Shown piece by piece: positions 25,124 to 38,345 of a DNA stretch of 64,000 bases (its first letter is position 1; each line of letters starts with the position of its first letter). The DNA is from Palaemon carinicauda (Eukaryota; Arthropoda; Malacostraca; Decapoda; Palaemonidae): NCBI RefSeq assembly GCF_036898095.1, contig NC_090725.1, forward strand, positions 320,864,539-320,928,538, read 5' to 3'. Made by a program: the position numbers and the translations under genes. A model generated the notes under the pieces. The model was given only the letters and a program-made list of their open reading frames with translations, ran no database searches and was not told the DNA's origin.

Positions 25124-26079
25124 AGTCCTCTCGAAATATTTTTAACCTTGTAGATCTTTTTGATGGAAGGGTTGATAGTAATTTTAATCTTCTCAAAGTA
25201 CTTGGAACGTTATAGATGCCTCTGAGGGAAGATATGGAAGTGATTTTAATCTTTTCGGAGTATTTTGAAAGTTATTGAAGCTATCTGAGCGAGCATCTGG
25301 CAGTAATTTTAGTCTTCTCGAAGTATTTTGAACGTTATAAATGCTTTCTGTGGGAAGATTTGGCAGTGATTTTAGTCTTCTCAGAGTATTTTGAACGTTA
25401 TAATGCTTTCTGTGGGAAGATTTGGCAGTGATTTTAGTCTTCTCGAAGTATTTTGAACGTTATAAATGCTTCCTGCGGGAAGATTTGGCAGTGATTTTAG
25501 TCTTTTCGAAGTATTTTGAACGTTATAAATGTTTTCTGCGGGAAGATTTGGCAGTGATTTTAGTCTTCTCGAAGTATTTTGAACGTTATAAATGCTTTTT
25601 GCGGGAAGATTTGGCAGAGATTTTAGTCTTCTCAAAGTATTTTGAACATTATAAATGCTTTCTGCGGGAAGATTTGGCAGTGATTTTAGTCGTTTCAAAG
25701 TATTGTGAACGCTATAGATGCTGTGTGAGGGAAGATCTGGCATTAATTTCAGTCTTCTCGAAGTATTTTGAACGTTATTGATGCTGTCTTAGCGAAGGTG
25801 TGGCAGTAATTTTGGTCTTTTAGAAGTGTTTTTTTGATATTATAGATTCTTCTGAAACGAAGGTTTGGCAGTTATTTTAGTCATCTTTAAGCGTTTTAAA
25901 TGTTACATATGCTTTCTGAGCGTAGATTTGGCAGAAATTTAGCCCTTTCAAAGTGTTTTAAATATTATAGATGCTGTCTGAGCGATGATCTGTCAGTAAT
26001 TTTAGTTTTCTCGTAGAGTTTTAAATATTATAGATGCTTTATGAGCAAAGGTCTGGCAGTAATTTTAGTCTTTTCAAAG
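25124..26079 (+). repeat. Divergent block, form I (first copy)
   Basis: Entry monomer (GTAGATCTTTTTGATGG), then D monomers in a 63-bp period from about 25,310 to 25,690, then direct passage from AGGGAAGATCTGG to CATTAATTTCAG. The junction monomer (about 25,725-25,755) is a hybrid. Its left half equals the monomer after the D run in form III, and its right half equals the CGTAGATTAGCATTAATTTC monomer. The middle group of form III is therefore missing. The 3' group and the spacer follow as in form III. Confidence 0.85.
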
Positions 26080-26292
26080 TTTTCTCGTGTTTTTCTGTCT
26101 ATAATTCACTGTTCTCATATATCAGCAATCCTCTTATAGTGATGAACATAAAGCGTGATTGAAAGAACTCCTCTCTTGCTCTGTAAAATCCCTTTGGTCT
26201 TGTCAATTAGGTTTTTTGACAAACCTGTGGTTTTAATCAAAGGTACCTAAAAATTTACAACATAATTATTTTTTTTTCATTTGATTAAGTAC
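26080..26292 (+). repeat. Conserved non-satellite spacer, copy 2
   Basis: Same sequence and position as the spacer at 2,709, with small differences such as TCTCGTG for TCTCGAG and GGTACCTAAAA for GGTACAAAAA. GGTACCTAAAA is shared with copies 4 and 5, which grouped with form I blocks, whereas copies 1 and 3 follow form III blocks. Both hairpin motifs are retained. Confidence 0.8.
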
Positions 26293-26547
26293 TTTTAGTC
26301 TTCTCGAAATATTTTGAACATTATATTGCGGTCTGAGTGAAGATTTGGTAGTAATTTTAGTCTTTTCAAAGTATTTCGAACGTTATAGATATGGCCTGAG
26401 CGAAGAAATATAGTAATTTTATTCTTTTCGAAGCATTTTGAACGTTATAGATGCCGTCTGTGCGATGATCTGGCCGTAATTTCAGTCCTCTCGAAGTATT
26501 TTAAGCGTTATAGATGCTGTCTGAGCGGAGATATGACAGTAATTTTT
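26293..26547 (+). repeat. Four transition monomers after spacer 2
   Basis: Same four diverged monomers as at 2,923: ATATTGCGGTCTGAG, ATATGGCCTGAGCG, GATGCCGTCTGTGCGATG, and TTTTAAGCG with ATATGACAG at 26,531. Confidence 0.85.
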
Positions 26548-27727
26548 GTCTTCTTTAAGTATTTGAACGTTATAGATGCTTTCTGAGGGAAAACCCGGCA
26601 GTATTTTTAGTCTTCTTTAAGTATTTGATCGTTATAGATGCTGTCTGGGGGAAAATCCATCAGTAATTTTAGTCTTTTTTAAGTATTTGAACGTTATAGA
26701 TTCTGTCTGAGGGAAAATCCGGCAGTATTTTCAGTCTTCTTTAAGTATTTGAACGTTATAGATGCTGTCTGAGGGAAAATCCGGCAGTATTTTTAGCCTT
26801 CTTTAAGTATTTGAACGTTTTAGATGCAGTCTGAACGAAGATTTGGCAGTAATTTCAGTCTTTTCGAAGTATTTTGAACGTTATTGATGCTGTGTGAGCT
26901 TAAATCTGACAGTTTTTTTTAGTCTTCTTTAAGTATTTGAACGTTATAGATGCTGTCTGAGGGAAAATCCGGCAGTATTTTCAGTCTTCTTTAAGTATTT
27001 GAACGTTATAGATGCTGTCTGAGGGAAAATCCGGCAGTATTGTTAGTCTTCTTTAGGTATTTGAACGTTTTATATGCAGTCTGAACGAAGATTTGGCAGT
27101 AATTTCAGTCTTTTCGAAGTATTTTGAACGTTATAGATGCTGTCTGAGGGAAAACCGGGCAGTATTTTTAGTCTTCTTTAAGTATTTGATCGTTATAGAT
27201 GCTGTCTGAGGGAAACGAGCAGTATTTTTAGTCTTCTTTAAGTATTTGATCGTTATAGATGCTGTCTGGGGGAAAATCCGGCATTATTTTTAGTCTTCTT
27301 TAAGTATTTGAACGTTTTAGATGCAGTCTGAGCGAAGATTTGGCAGTAATTTCAGTTTTCTCGAAGTATTTTGACCGTTATAGATGCTGTGTGAGCTAAA
27401 ATTTGGCAGTATTTTTAGTCTTCTTTAAGTATTTGAACGTTATAGATGCTGTCTGAGGGAAAATCCGGCAGTATTTTTAGTCTTCTTTAAGTATTTGATC
27501 GTTATAGATGCTGTGTGAGGGAAAATCCGGCTGTATTTTTAGTCTTCTTCAAGTATTTGAGCGTTATATATGCTGTCTGAGGGAAAATCCGGCAGTATTT
27601 TTAGTCTTCTTTGAGTATTTGAACGTTATAGATGCTGTCTGAGCGAAGATTTGGCAGTAATTTCAGTCTTTTCAAAATATTTTGAACGTTATAGATGCTG
27701 TGTGAGATAAAATCTGGCAGTATTTTT
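26548..27727 (+). repeat. Satellite array segment 3
   Basis: A-A-B-C array that leads into a form II block. It carries a tandem pair of A variants with AAAACCGGGCAG and TTTGATCG (about 27,147-27,260), one shortened to GGGAAACGAGCAG. The same lead-in, including TGTTAGTCTTCTTTAGG upstream, occurs before the form II blocks at 57,087 and 60,764. It occurs without a block at about 47.3-48.1 kb. Confidence 0.9.
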
Positions 27728-28497
27728 AGTCTTCTCGAAATATTTTTAACGCTGTAGATCTTTTTGATGGAAGGGTTGACAGTAATTTTAATCTTCTCAA
27801 AGTACTTGGAACGTCATATTTGCTTCTGAGAGAAGATACGGAAGTGATTTTAACCTTTTCGGAGTATTTTGAAAGTTATTGAAGCTATCTGAGCGAGCAT
27901 CTGGCAGTAATTTTAGTCTTCTCGAAGTATTTTGAACGTTATGAATATTTTCTCTGGGAAGATTTGGCAGTGATTTTAGTCTTCTCGAAGTATTTTGAAG
28001 GTTATAAATGCTTTCTGTGGGAAGATTTGGCAGTGATTTTAGTCTTCTCAAAGTATTTTGAACGTTATAAATACTTTCTGCGGGAAGATTTGGCAGTGAT
28101 TTTAGTCTTCTCGAAGTATTTTGAACGTTATGAATGCTTTCTGCGGGAAGATTTGGCAGTGATTTTAGTCTTCTCGAAGTATTTTGAACGTTATAAATGC
28201 TTTCTGCTGGAAGATTTGGCAGTGATTTTAGTCGTTTCAAAGTATTGTGAATGCTATAGATGCTGTGTGAGGGAAGATCTGGCAGTAATTTTAGTCTTTT
28301 CGAAGTACTTAGAACGTTATAGATGCTTCTGAGCGAAAATCTGTAAGTGATTTTATTCTTTTCGAAGTGTTTTGAAAATTATTGAACCTATCTGAGAGAG
28401 CATCTGGCAGTAATTTTTGTTTACTCGACTATTTTGAACGTTATTGATGCTGTCTGAGCAAAAATCTGACAGTATTTTCAATGTTTCTGAAGTATTT
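27728..28497 (+). repeat. Divergent block, form II (first copy)
   Basis: Entry monomers, D run (about 27,920-28,240), then the middle group (CTGTAAGTGATTTTATTC, GAGCAAAAATCTGACAG) up to CAATGTTTCTGAAGTATTT. There it switches inside the monomer to a B monomer (GTTTTAAATGCAGTCTGAGC). The 3' group, spacer and transition monomers of form III are absent. The same breakpoint is seen at 57,858 and 61,535, so it arose once and was then copied. Confidence 0.85.
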
Positions 28498-30528
28498 AAA
28501 CGTTTTAAATGCAGTCTGAGCAAAGATTTGGCAGTAATTTCAGTCTTTTCGAAGTATTTTGAACGTTATAGATGCTGTGTGAGCTAAAATCTGGCAGTAT
28601 TTCTAGTTTTCTTTAAGTATTTGAACGTTATACATGCTGTCTGAGGGAAAATCCGGCAGTATTTTAAGTGTTCAAGTATTTGAACGTTAGAGATGCTGTC
28701 TGAGTGAAAATCCGGCAGTATTTTTAGTCTTCTTTAAGTATTTAAACGTTTTAGATGCAGTCTGAGCGAAGATTTGGCAGTAATTTCAGTCTTTTCGAAG
28801 TATTTTGAACGTTATAGATGCAGTTTGAGCTAAAATATGGCAGTATTTTTAGTCTTCTTTAAGTATTCGAACGTTATAGATGCTGCCTGAGGGAAAACCG
28901 GGCAGTATTTCTAGTCTTCTTTAAGTATTTGACCGTTATAGATGCTGTCTGGGGGAAAATCCGGCAGTATTTTTAGTCTTCTTTAAGTATTTGAACGTTA
29001 TAAATGCTCTCTGAGGGAAAATCCAGCAGTATTTTTAGTCTTCTTTAAGTATTCGAACGTTTTAGATGCAGTCTGAGCGAAGATTTGGCAGTAATTTCAG
29101 TCTTTTCGAAGTATTTTGAACGTTATAGTTACTGTGTGAGCTAAAATCTGGCAGTATTTTTAGTCTTCTTTAAGTATTTGAACGTTATAGATGCTGTCTG
29201 AGGGAAAATCCGGCAGTATTTTTAGGCTTCTTTAAGTAGTTGAACGTTATAGATGCTGTGTGAGTGAAAATCCGGCAGTATTTTTAGTCTTCTTTAAGTA
29301 TTTGAACGTTTTAGATGCAGTCTGAGCGAAGATTTGGCAGTAATTTAAGTCTTTTCGAAGTATTTAGAAAGTTATAGATGCTGTGTGAGCTAAAATCTGG
29401 CAGTATTTTTAGTCATCTTTAAGTATTTGAACGTTATAGATGCTGTCTGAGGGAAAATCCGGCAGTATTTTTAGTCTTCTTTAAGTATTTGAACGTTATA
29501 GAATCTGTATGAGAGAAAATCCAGCAGTATTCTTATTCTTCTTTAAGTATTTGAACGTTATAGATGCTGTCTGAGGGAAAATCCGGCAGTATTGTTAGTC
29601 TTCTTTAAGTATTTGAATGTTGTAGATGCAGTCTGAACGAAGATTTGGCAGTAATTTCAGCCTTTTCGAAGTATTTTGAACGTTATAGATGCTGTGTGAG
29701 CTAAAATCTGGCAGTATTTTTAGTCTTCTTTAAGTATTTGAACGTTATAGATGCTGTCTGAGGGAGGATCCGGCAGTATTTTTAGTCTTCTTTAAGTATT
29801 TGAACGTTATAGATGCTGTCTGGCGGAAAATCTGGCAGTATTTTTAGTCTTCTTTAAGTATTTGAACGTTTCAGATGCAGTCTGAGCGAAGATTTGGCAG
29901 TAATTTCAGTCTTTTCGGAGTATTTTGAACGTTATAGATGCTGTGTGAGCTAAAATCTGGCAGTATTTTTAGTCTTCTTTAAGTATTTGAACGTTATAGA
30001 TGCTGTCTGAGGGAAAATCCGGCAGTATTTTTAGTCTTCTTTAAGTATTTGAACGGTATAGATGCTGTCTGAGGGAAAATCCGGCAGTATTTTTAGTCTT
30101 CTTTAAGTATTTGAACGTTATAGATGCTGTGTGAACTAAAATCTGGCAGTATTTTTAGTCTTCTTTAAGTATTTGAACGTTTTAGATGCAGTCTGAGCGA
30201 AGATTTGGCAGTAATTTCAGTCTTTTCGAAGTATTTTGAACGTTATAGATGCTGTGTGAGCTAAAATCTGGCAGTATTTTTAGTCTTCTTCAAGTATTTG
30301 AACGTTATAGATGCTGTCTGAGGGAAAACCGGGCAGTATTTTTTGTCTTCTTTAAGTATTTGAACCTTATAGATGCTGTCTGGGGGAAAATCCGGCAGTA
30401 TTTTTAGTCTTCTTTCAGTATTTGAATGTTATAGATGCTGTCTGAGCGAAGATTTGGCAGTAATTTCAGTTTTCGAAGTATTTTGAACGTTATAGATGCC
30501 CTGTGAGCTAAAATCTGGCAGTATTTTT
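28498..30528 (+). repeat. Satellite array segment 4
   Basis: A-A-B-C array. Soon after the form II block there is a shortened A monomer (TTTTAAGTGTTCAAG at about 28,665). Comparably shortened monomers follow the form II blocks near 58,025 and 61,705, which supports common descent of the region. No gene is seen. Confidence 0.9.
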
Positions 30529-31669
30529 AGTCTTCTCGAAATATTTCTAACGCTGCAGATCTTTTTGATGGAAGGGTTGATAGTAATTTTAATCTTCTCA
30601 AAGTACTTGGAACGTTATAAATGCTTTCTGTGGGAAGATTTGGCAGTGATTTTTGTCTTCTCGGAGTATTTTGAACGTTATAAATGCTTTCTGTGGGAAG
30701 ATTTGGCAGTGATTTTAGTCTTTTCAAAGTATTTTGAACGTTATAAATGCTTTCTGTGGGAAGATTTGGCAGTGATTTTAGTCTTCTCGAAGTATTTTGA
30801 ACGTTATAAATGCTTTCTGCGGTAAGATTTGGCAGTAATTTTAGTCGTTTCAAAGTATTGTGAACGCTATAGATGCTGTGTGAGGGAAGATCTGGCAGTA
30901 ATTTTAGTCTTTTCGAAGTACTTGGAACGTTATAGATGCTTCTGAGCGAAGATCTGTAAGTGATTTTATTCTTTTCAAAGTATTTTGAAAATTATTGAAC
31001 CTATCTGAGAGAGCATATGGCAGTAATTTTAGTCTACTCGAAGTATTTTGAACGTTATTGATGCTGTCTGAGCAAAAATCTGACAGTATTTTCAATGTTT
31101 CTGAAGTATTTGAACGTTATAAATGCTGTCTGAGGGAAAATCGGGCAGTATTTTTAGTCTTTTCGTAGTATTTTTAACGTTATAGTGGCTGTTTGAGGGA
31201 AGATATGGCATTAATTTTAGTATTGAAATATTTTGAACGTTATAGATTCTAGTTGAGGGAAAATTTGACAGTGATTTTAATCTTCGCGAAATATTTTGAA
31301 CGTTATGGATGCTGTGTGACCATAGATTAGCATTAATTTCAGTTTTCTCGAAGAATTTTGAACGTTATTGATGCTGTCTGAGCGAATGTGTGGCAGTAAT
31401 TTTGGTCTTTTAGAAGTGTTTTTTTGATATTATAGATTCTTCTGAAACGAAGGTTTGGCAGTTATTTTAGTCTTCTTTAAGTGTTTTAAATGTTACATAT
31501 GCTTTCTGAGCGTAGATTTGGCAGACATTTAGCCCTCTCAAAGTGTTTTAAATATTATAGATGCTGTCTGAGCGATGATCTGTCTGTAATTTTAGTTTTC
31601 TCGCAGCGTTTTAAATATTATAGAAGCTCTATGAGCGAAGGTCTGGCAGTAATTTTAGTCTTTTCAAAG
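30529..31669 (+). repeat. Divergent block, long form III (second copy)
   Basis: Same order of segments as 1,380-2,708, but shorter at its start. The second entry monomer (CTCAAAGTACTTGGAACG) passes directly into a D monomer (ATAAATGCTTTCTGTGGG) at about 30,615, losing the GAAGCTATCTGAGCGAGC monomer present elsewhere. It keeps the middle group (30,950-31,350) and the 3' group, and runs into spacer 3. Confidence 0.85.
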
Positions 31670-31884
31670 TTTTCTCGAGTTTTTCTGTCTATAATTCATT
31701 GTTCTTGTATATCAGCAATCCTCTTATAGTGATGAACATAAAGCGTAATTGAAAGAACTCCTCTCTTGCTCTGTAAAATCCCTTTGGTCTTGTCAATTAG
31801 GTTTTTTGACAAACCTGTGGTTTTAATCAAAGGTACCAAAAAATTTACAACATAATTATTTTTTTTTTATTTTGATTAAGTACT
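31670..31884 (+). repeat. Conserved non-satellite spacer, copy 3
   Basis: Closest by eye to copy 1 (shared TCTCGAGTTTTTCTG and AAGCGTAATTG). The hairpin motifs are intact. The T run near the 3' end is interrupted by an A (TTTTATTTTGATTAAG). Confidence 0.8.
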
Positions 31885-32138
31885 CTTAGTCTTCTCGAAT
31901 TATTTTGAACATTATATTGCGGTCTGAGTGAAGATTTGGCAGTAATTTTAGTCTTTTCAAAGTATTTCGAACGTTATAGATATGGCCTGAGCGAAGAAAT
32001 ATAGTAATTTTATTCTTTTCGAAGCATTTTGAACGTTATAGATGCCGTCTGAGCGATGATCTGGCAGTAATTTCAGTCCTCTCGAAGTATTTTAAGCGTT
32101 ATAGATGCTGTCTGAGCGGAGATATGACAGTAATTTTT
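31885..32138 (+). repeat. Four transition monomers after spacer 3
   Basis: Same set as after the other spacers. The third monomer reads CTGGCAGTAATTTC where the other copies read CTGGCCGTAATTTC. ATATGACAG is at 32,122. Confidence 0.85.
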
Positions 32139-35100
32139 GTCTTCTTTGAGTATTTGAACGTTATAGATGCTGTCTGAGGGAAAACCCGGCAGTATTTTTA
32201 GTCTTCTTTAAGTATTTGATCGTTATAGATGCTGTGTGGGGGAAAATCTGGCAGTATTTTAAGTCTTCTTTAAGTATTTGAACGTTATAGATGCTGTCTG
32301 AGGGAAAACCCGGCAATATTTTTAGTCTTCTTTAAGTATTTGATCGTTATAGATGCTGTCTGGGGGAAAATCCGGCAGTATTTTTAGTCTTCTTTTAGTA
32401 TTTAAACGTTTTAGATGCAGTCTGAGCGAATATTTGGCAGTAATTTCAGTCTTTTCGGAGTATTTTGAACGTTTTAGATGCTGTGTGAGCTAAAATCTGG
32501 CAGTATTTTTTGTCTTCGTTAAGTATTTGATCGTTATAGATGCTGTCTGTGGGAAAATCCGGCAGTATTTTTAGTCTTCTTTAAGTATTTCAACATTATA
32601 GATGCTGTCTTAGGGAAAATCCGGCAGTATTTTTAGTCTTCTTTAAGTATTTGAACGTTTTAGATGCAGTCTGAACAAAGATTTGGCAGTAATTTCAGTC
32701 TTTTCGAAGTATTTTGAACGTTATTGATGCTGTATGAGCTAAAATCTTGCAGTATTTTTAGTCTTCTTTAAGTATTTGAACGTTATAGATGCTGTCTGAG
32801 GGAAAATCCGGCAGTATTTTTAGTCTTCTTTAAGTATTTGAATGTTATAGATGCTGTCTGAGGGAAAATCCGGCAGTATTTTTAGTCTTCTTTAAGTATT
32901 TGAACGTTACAGATGCTGTCTGAGGGAAAATCCAGCAGTATTTTTAGTCTTCTTGAAGTATTTGAACGTTTTAGATGCAGTCTGAGCGAAGATTTGGCAG
33001 TAATTTCAGTCTTTTCGAAATATTTTGAACGTTATAGATGCTGTGTGAGCTAAAATATGACAGTAATTTTTGTCTTCTTTGAGTATTTGAACGTTATAGA
33101 TGCTGTCTGGGGGAAAATCCGGCAGTAGTTTTTAGTCTTCTTTAAGTATTTGAACGGTATAGATGCTGTCTGAGGGAAAATCCGGCAGTATTTTTAGTCT
33201 TCTTTAAGTATTTGAACGTTATAGATGCTCTCTGAGGGAAAATCCGGCAGTATTTTTAGTCTTCTCTAAGTATGTGAACGTTTTAGATGCAGTCTGAGCG
33301 AAGATTAGGCAGTAATTTCAGTCTTTTCGAAGTATTTTGAATGTTATAGATGCTGTGTGAGCTAAAATATGACAGTAATTTTAGTCTTCCTTAAGTATTT
33401 GAACGTTATAGATGCTGTCTGAGGGAAAATCTGGCAGTATTTTTAGTCTTCTTTAAGTATTTGAACGTTATAGATGCTGTCTGAGGGAAAATCCGGCAGT
33501 ATTTTTAGTCTTCTTTAAGTATTTGAACGTTTTAGATGCAGTGTGAACGAAGATTTGGCAGTAATTTAAGTGTTTTCGAATTATTTTGAACGTTATAGAT
33601 ACTGTGTGAGATAAAATCTGGCAGTAATTTTAGTCTTCTTTAAGTATTTGAACGTTATAGATGCTGTCTGAGGGAAAATCTGGCAGTATTTTTAGTCTTC
33701 TTTAAGTATTTGAACGTTATAGATGCTGTCTGAGGGAAAATCCAGCAGTATTTTTAGTCTTCTTGAAGTATTTGAACGTTTGAGATGCAGTCTGAGCGAA
33801 GATTTGGCAGTAGTTTCAGTCTTTTCGGAGTATTTCGAACGTTATAGATGCTGTGTGAGCTAAAATCTGGCAGTATTTTTAGTCTTCTTTAAGTATTTGA
33901 ACGTTATAGATGCTGTCTGAGGGTAAATCCGGCAGTATTTTTAGTCTTCTTTAAGTATTTGAACGTTATAGATGCTGTTTGAGGGAAAAACCGGCAGTAT
34001 TTTTAGTCTTCTTTAAGTATTTGAACGTTTTAGATGCAGTCTGAGCGAAGATTTGGCAGTAATTTCAGTCTTTTCGAAGTATTTTGAACGTTATTGATGC
34101 TGTGTGAGCTAAAATCTGGCAGTATTTTTAGTCTTCTTTTAGTATTTGAAGGTTATAGAAGCTGTCTGAGGAAAAATCCGGCAGTATTTTTAGTCTTTTT
34201 TAAGTATTTGAACGTTTTGGATGCTGTCTGAGGGAAAATCCGGCAGTATTTTTAGTCTTCTTCAAGTATTTGAATGTTTTAGATGCAGTCTGAGAGAAGA
34301 TTTGGCAGTAATTTCAGTCTTTTCGAAGTATTTTGAACGTTATATATGCTGTGTGAGCTAAAATCTGGCAGTATTTTTAGTCTTCTTTAAGTATTTGAAC
34401 GTAATAGATGCTGTCTGAGGGAAAATCCGGCAGTATTTTTAGTCATCTTCAAGTATTTGATCGTTATAGATGCTGACTGAGGGAAAATCCGGCAGTATTT
34501 TTATTCTTCTTTAAGTATTTGAACGTTATAGATGCTGTCTGAGGGAAAATCCGGCGGTATTGTTAGTCTTTTTTAAGTATTTGAACGTTTTAGATGCAGT
34601 TTGAACGAAGATTTGGCAGTAATTTCAGCCTTTACGAAGTATTTTGAACGTTATAGATGCTGTGTGAGCTAAAATCTGGCAGTATTTTTAGTTTTTGTTT
34701 TAGTATTTGATCGTTATAGATGCTGTCTGAGGGAAAATCCGGCAGTATTTTTAGTCTTCTTTAGATTTGATCGTTATAGATGCTGTTTGAGTGAAAATCC
34801 GGCAGTATTTTTAGTCTTCTTTAAGTATTTGATCGTTTTAGATGCAGTCTGAGCGAAGATTTGACAGTCATTTCAGTCTTTTCGAAGTATTTTGAACGTT
34901 ATAGATGCTGTGTGAGCTAAAATCTGGCAGTATTTTTAGTCTTCTTTAAGTATTTGAACGTTATAGATGCTGTCTGAGGGAAAATCCGGCAGTATTTTTA
35001 GTCTTCTTTGAGTATTTGAACGTTATAGATGCTGTCTGAGGGAAAATCCGGCAGTATTTTTAGTCTTCTTTAAATATTTGAACGTTTTAGATGCAGTCTG

Positions 35101-35940
35101 AGCGAGGATTTGGCAGTAATTTCAGTCTTTTCGAAGTATTTTGAACGTTATAGATGCTGAGTGAGCTAAAATCTGGCAGTATTTTTAGTCTTTTTTTAGT
35201 ATTTGAACGTTATAGATGCTGTCTGAGGGAAAATCCGGCAGTATTTTTAGTCTTCTTTAAGTATTTGAACGTTATAGATGCTGTCTGAGGGGAAATCCAG
35301 CAGTATTTTTAGTCTTCTTTAAGTATTTGAATGTTTTAGATGCAGTCTGAGTGAAGATTTGGCAGTAATTTCAGTCTTTTCGAAGTATTTTGAACGTTAT
35401 AGATGCTGTGTGAGCTAAAATATGACAGTAATTTCTGTCTTCTTTGAGTATTTGAACGTTATAGATGCTGTCTGAGGGAAAACCCGGTAGTATTTTTAGT
35501 CTTCTTTAAGTATTTGGTCGTTATAGATGCTGTCTGGGGGAAAATCCGGCAGTATTTTTAGTCTTCTTCAAGTATTTGAACGGTATAGATGCTGTCTGAG
35601 GGAAAATCCGGCAGTATTTTTAGTCTTCTTTAAGTATTTGAACGTTATAGATGCTTTCTGAGGGAAAATCCGGCAGTATTTTTAATCTTCTTTAAGTATT
35701 TGAACGTTTTAGATGCAGTCTGAGCGAAGATTTGGCAGTATTTTCAGTCTTTTCGAAGTTTTTTGAACGTTATAGATGCTGAGTGAGCTAAAATCTGGCA
35801 GTATTTTTAGTCTTCTTTAAGTATTTGAACGTTATAGATGCTGTGTGAGGGAAAATCCGGCAGTATTTTTAGTCTTCTTCAAGTATTTGAACGTTATAGA
35901 TGCTGTCTGAGGGAAAATCCGGCGGTATTTTTAGTCTTCT
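32139..35940 (+). repeat. Satellite array segment 5, left of transposon copy 1
   Basis: A-A-B-C array. Its right part (about 35,420 on) carries ATATGACAGTAATTTCTGTC, AACCCGGTAG and TTTGGTCG. The same series is found at about 48,541 in segment 7 (offset about 13,120). The array is cut by the element in the TTAA of an A monomer and resumes at 38,738. Confidence 0.9.
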
Positions 35941-35944
35941 TTAA

Positions 35945-35960
35945 CCCTGGATAGGTACGG
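35945..35960 (+). repeat. Left terminal inverted repeat, element copy 1
   Basis: CCCTGGATAGGTACGG directly after TTAA. It is the exact reverse complement of 38,718-38,733. Confidence 0.9.
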
Positions 35961-35979
35961 TCCTCGGACACCCCTTTAA

Positions 35980-36010
35980 GGGTATACTCAGACGCGAACG
36001 ACCCCGACGC
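35980..36010 (+). repeat. Left subterminal GC-rich repeat, element copy 1
   Basis: GGGTATACTCAGACGCGAACG followed by ACCCCGACGC. It recurs in the same orientation at 38,517-38,547 near the other end and, in shorter inverted form, at 38,693-38,716. Subterminal repeats of this kind are typical transposase-binding candidates in the superfamily; binding here is an inference. Confidence 0.65.
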
Positions 36011-36925
36011 CAAAAAAAATTCTTGAAAAATCAGTTTTTGCAGTAACCTCCTTTTTTCTTTTGCCAAAAAAAAACTTCAATGAATGCTTAAAACAACTGT
36101 AAAGATAAATACTACTCATCTGCAGAAAAACTACTTATTATAAATATTTTAAAAAATTAAGTAGAAAAAAAAAAAGACCTGACATAAAAATTCATAAAAA
36201 AAAAGTTTATACATATATACACAAATCCTTTTAGGAATTGATTCTTGAATGTTTAGGACACATCTTGATGTATTTTGGATGAAGTCAGACCCATGGAGGT
36301 GAAGATCTGAAATGAGAAAAAAAGGGTAACTTTTTTTGGCCAAAAAAAATTGTCCAAATTTCATGAATTTTTTTGGGTACCCAAATGATATAGGAAGTGG
36401 CTAATTTTTTTTAGGGAATAAACATATGTTATCCTAAAATAGAAATATGTAAAAAAATCTTCATTATTTTGTAAATTACATTTATATCAGGGGCCATATC
36501 TAAAGGTAATTTTTTGAGTACTTGGAAATTTCGTAAAAAAATACATATATTTAATATATAATATGATATTTATGCAGGTAAAAATATACCAAAATATCAC
36601 AAATTCTATAGGGAACAAGAATATATATAGATAGGGCAGCTTACGCTTCGGATATGTCCACAAAATGGCCGCCAACCACACTGACTCAGACTCCCTAATC
36701 TGCCACTTGAAATGTAGGAAGGGTATGTCAATTTCAAGGTGTTATTTACTAATCTAATTATTATTGGATATGCATAAAAATTGTATGGTGGGTTATTTTA
36801 CGACTATAAAATTAAGATTCTGACCCAAAAAATTTTTTTTGAAGGGAAATAAAATCGAAAAAAAAAATGTAAAACAATATTTTAGCTAAAAAAATTTGAT
36901 GATATTCAATCAAAAAAAAGTGAAC

Positions 36926-38345
36926 AAAATTTTCCGACAAATAAACATCTAGAGGAATCATTACTCTGTGATAGTTCCTTAGTACGTAGTAATTTTGAAA
37001 GAATTGGGAAAAAACGAAAAAATGGCAATCACCGGAAAATCGAACACATACCTATATATACGCCATATCTGGCTAAAAAAAAGATAGGCATGGGTAGCCA
37101 GATCATCTAGAAACACTTTCCAACACTATAAAAATATAAGTTTTGCGACACTACTTGCCAATTCCTTACGGTAACATGACTAAGCAAAAAAATGCAAAAC
37201 AAATAAAAAGGGGCACTCGTGGAAAAATGGCCATTCTAATATACGGCATTTCAGAAAAAAAAAATTTCAGCCACGTGCTAGGCAAACCATCAAGGCATAT
37301 TTTCCGACAAATAAACATATAAATGAAATATTACTCTGTGATAGTTCCTTAGTACGTAGTAATTTTGAAAGAAATGGGAAAAAACGAAAAAATGGCAATC
37401 ACAGGAAAATCGAACACATACTTATATATACGCCAATCTGGCTAAAAAAAAAATAGGCATGGGTAGCCAGATCATCTAGAAACACTTTCCAACACTATAA
37501 AAATATAAGTTTTGCGACACTACTTGCCAATTCCTTACGGTAACATGACTAAGCAAAAAAATGCAAAACAAATAAAAAGGGGCACTCGCGGAAAAATGCC
37601 CAACATTCTAATATACGGCATCTCAGATAAAAAAAAAAGACATGCACGTGTTAGCCCAACCATCAAGGCACACTTTCTAACACATAAACATGAAAAAAAA
37701 ATCAATAATATACGGCAATTCCTTACTACGTAGTAATTTTTACAAATATTGAAAAAAAAACAGAAATTGGCAACCGCAGTTAAATACCCAATATACCAAT
37801 AACTACGTCGTATCTGACAAAAACAAAATCACGCATGGGTAGCCAGATCATCTAGACACACTTTCCAACATTAAAAAAGCAAAAGTTGTACGACACTATT
37901 TCGCAATATCTTACGGAAAAATGACTTGGCAAAAAAATTAAAAAAAATTAAAAAGGGACACTCGCGGTAAAATGCCCGACATTCTAATATACGACATCTC
38001 AGATAAAAAAAAAGACATGCACGTGTTAGCCCAACCATCAAGGCACACTTTCTAACACATAAACATGAAAAAAAAATGAATAATATACGGCAATTCCTTA
38101 CTACGTAGTAATTTTTACAAATATTGAAAAAAAAACAGAATTTGGTAACCGCAGTTAAATACCCAATATACCAATAACTACGTCGTATCTGACAAAAACA
38201 AAGTCATGCATGGGTAGCCAGATCATCTAGACACACTTTCCAACACTAAACAAGCAAAAGTTTTACGACACTATTTGGCAATATCTTACGGAAAAATTAC
38301 TTGGCAAAAAAATGAAAAAAAAATGAAAAAGGGGCACTCGCGGTA
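36926..38345 (+). repeat. Internal minisatellite of element copy 1 (4 units, about 370-375 bp)
   Basis: The anchor GCATGGGTAGCCAGATCATC begins at 37,088, 37,458, 37,833 and 38,208 (periods 370, 375, 375). Two units are of one type (ATATATACGCC before the anchor) and two of another (ACTACGTCGTATCTGAC). Each unit has a TAC-GTA-rich dyad; in the second type it is the perfect 14-bp palindrome TTACTACGTAGTAA (37,723-37,736). No coding potential: the small open frame at 37,512-37,733 is only part of one unit and is not kept in the others. Confidence 0.85.

Noticed and set aside
25422..25781. Plus-strand 119-122-codon repeat frames (also at 27,964, 54,655, 57,323 and 63,493)
   Set aside because: Same satellite effect. 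The frame starts at TTG in a monomer and is interrupted by point changes in sister copies.
36149..36364. ATG-started minus-strand frame in the left arm of the element (also at 50,709)
   Set aside because: Short, low-complexity, rich in F, Y, K and L as expected from AT-rich DNA. The C-terminal end differs between the copies; there is no transposase motif.
37512..37733. Small frame in the element (a different one at 51,467)
   Set aside because: Lies within the 373-bp minisatellite and is not kept in the other units, so it is chance.
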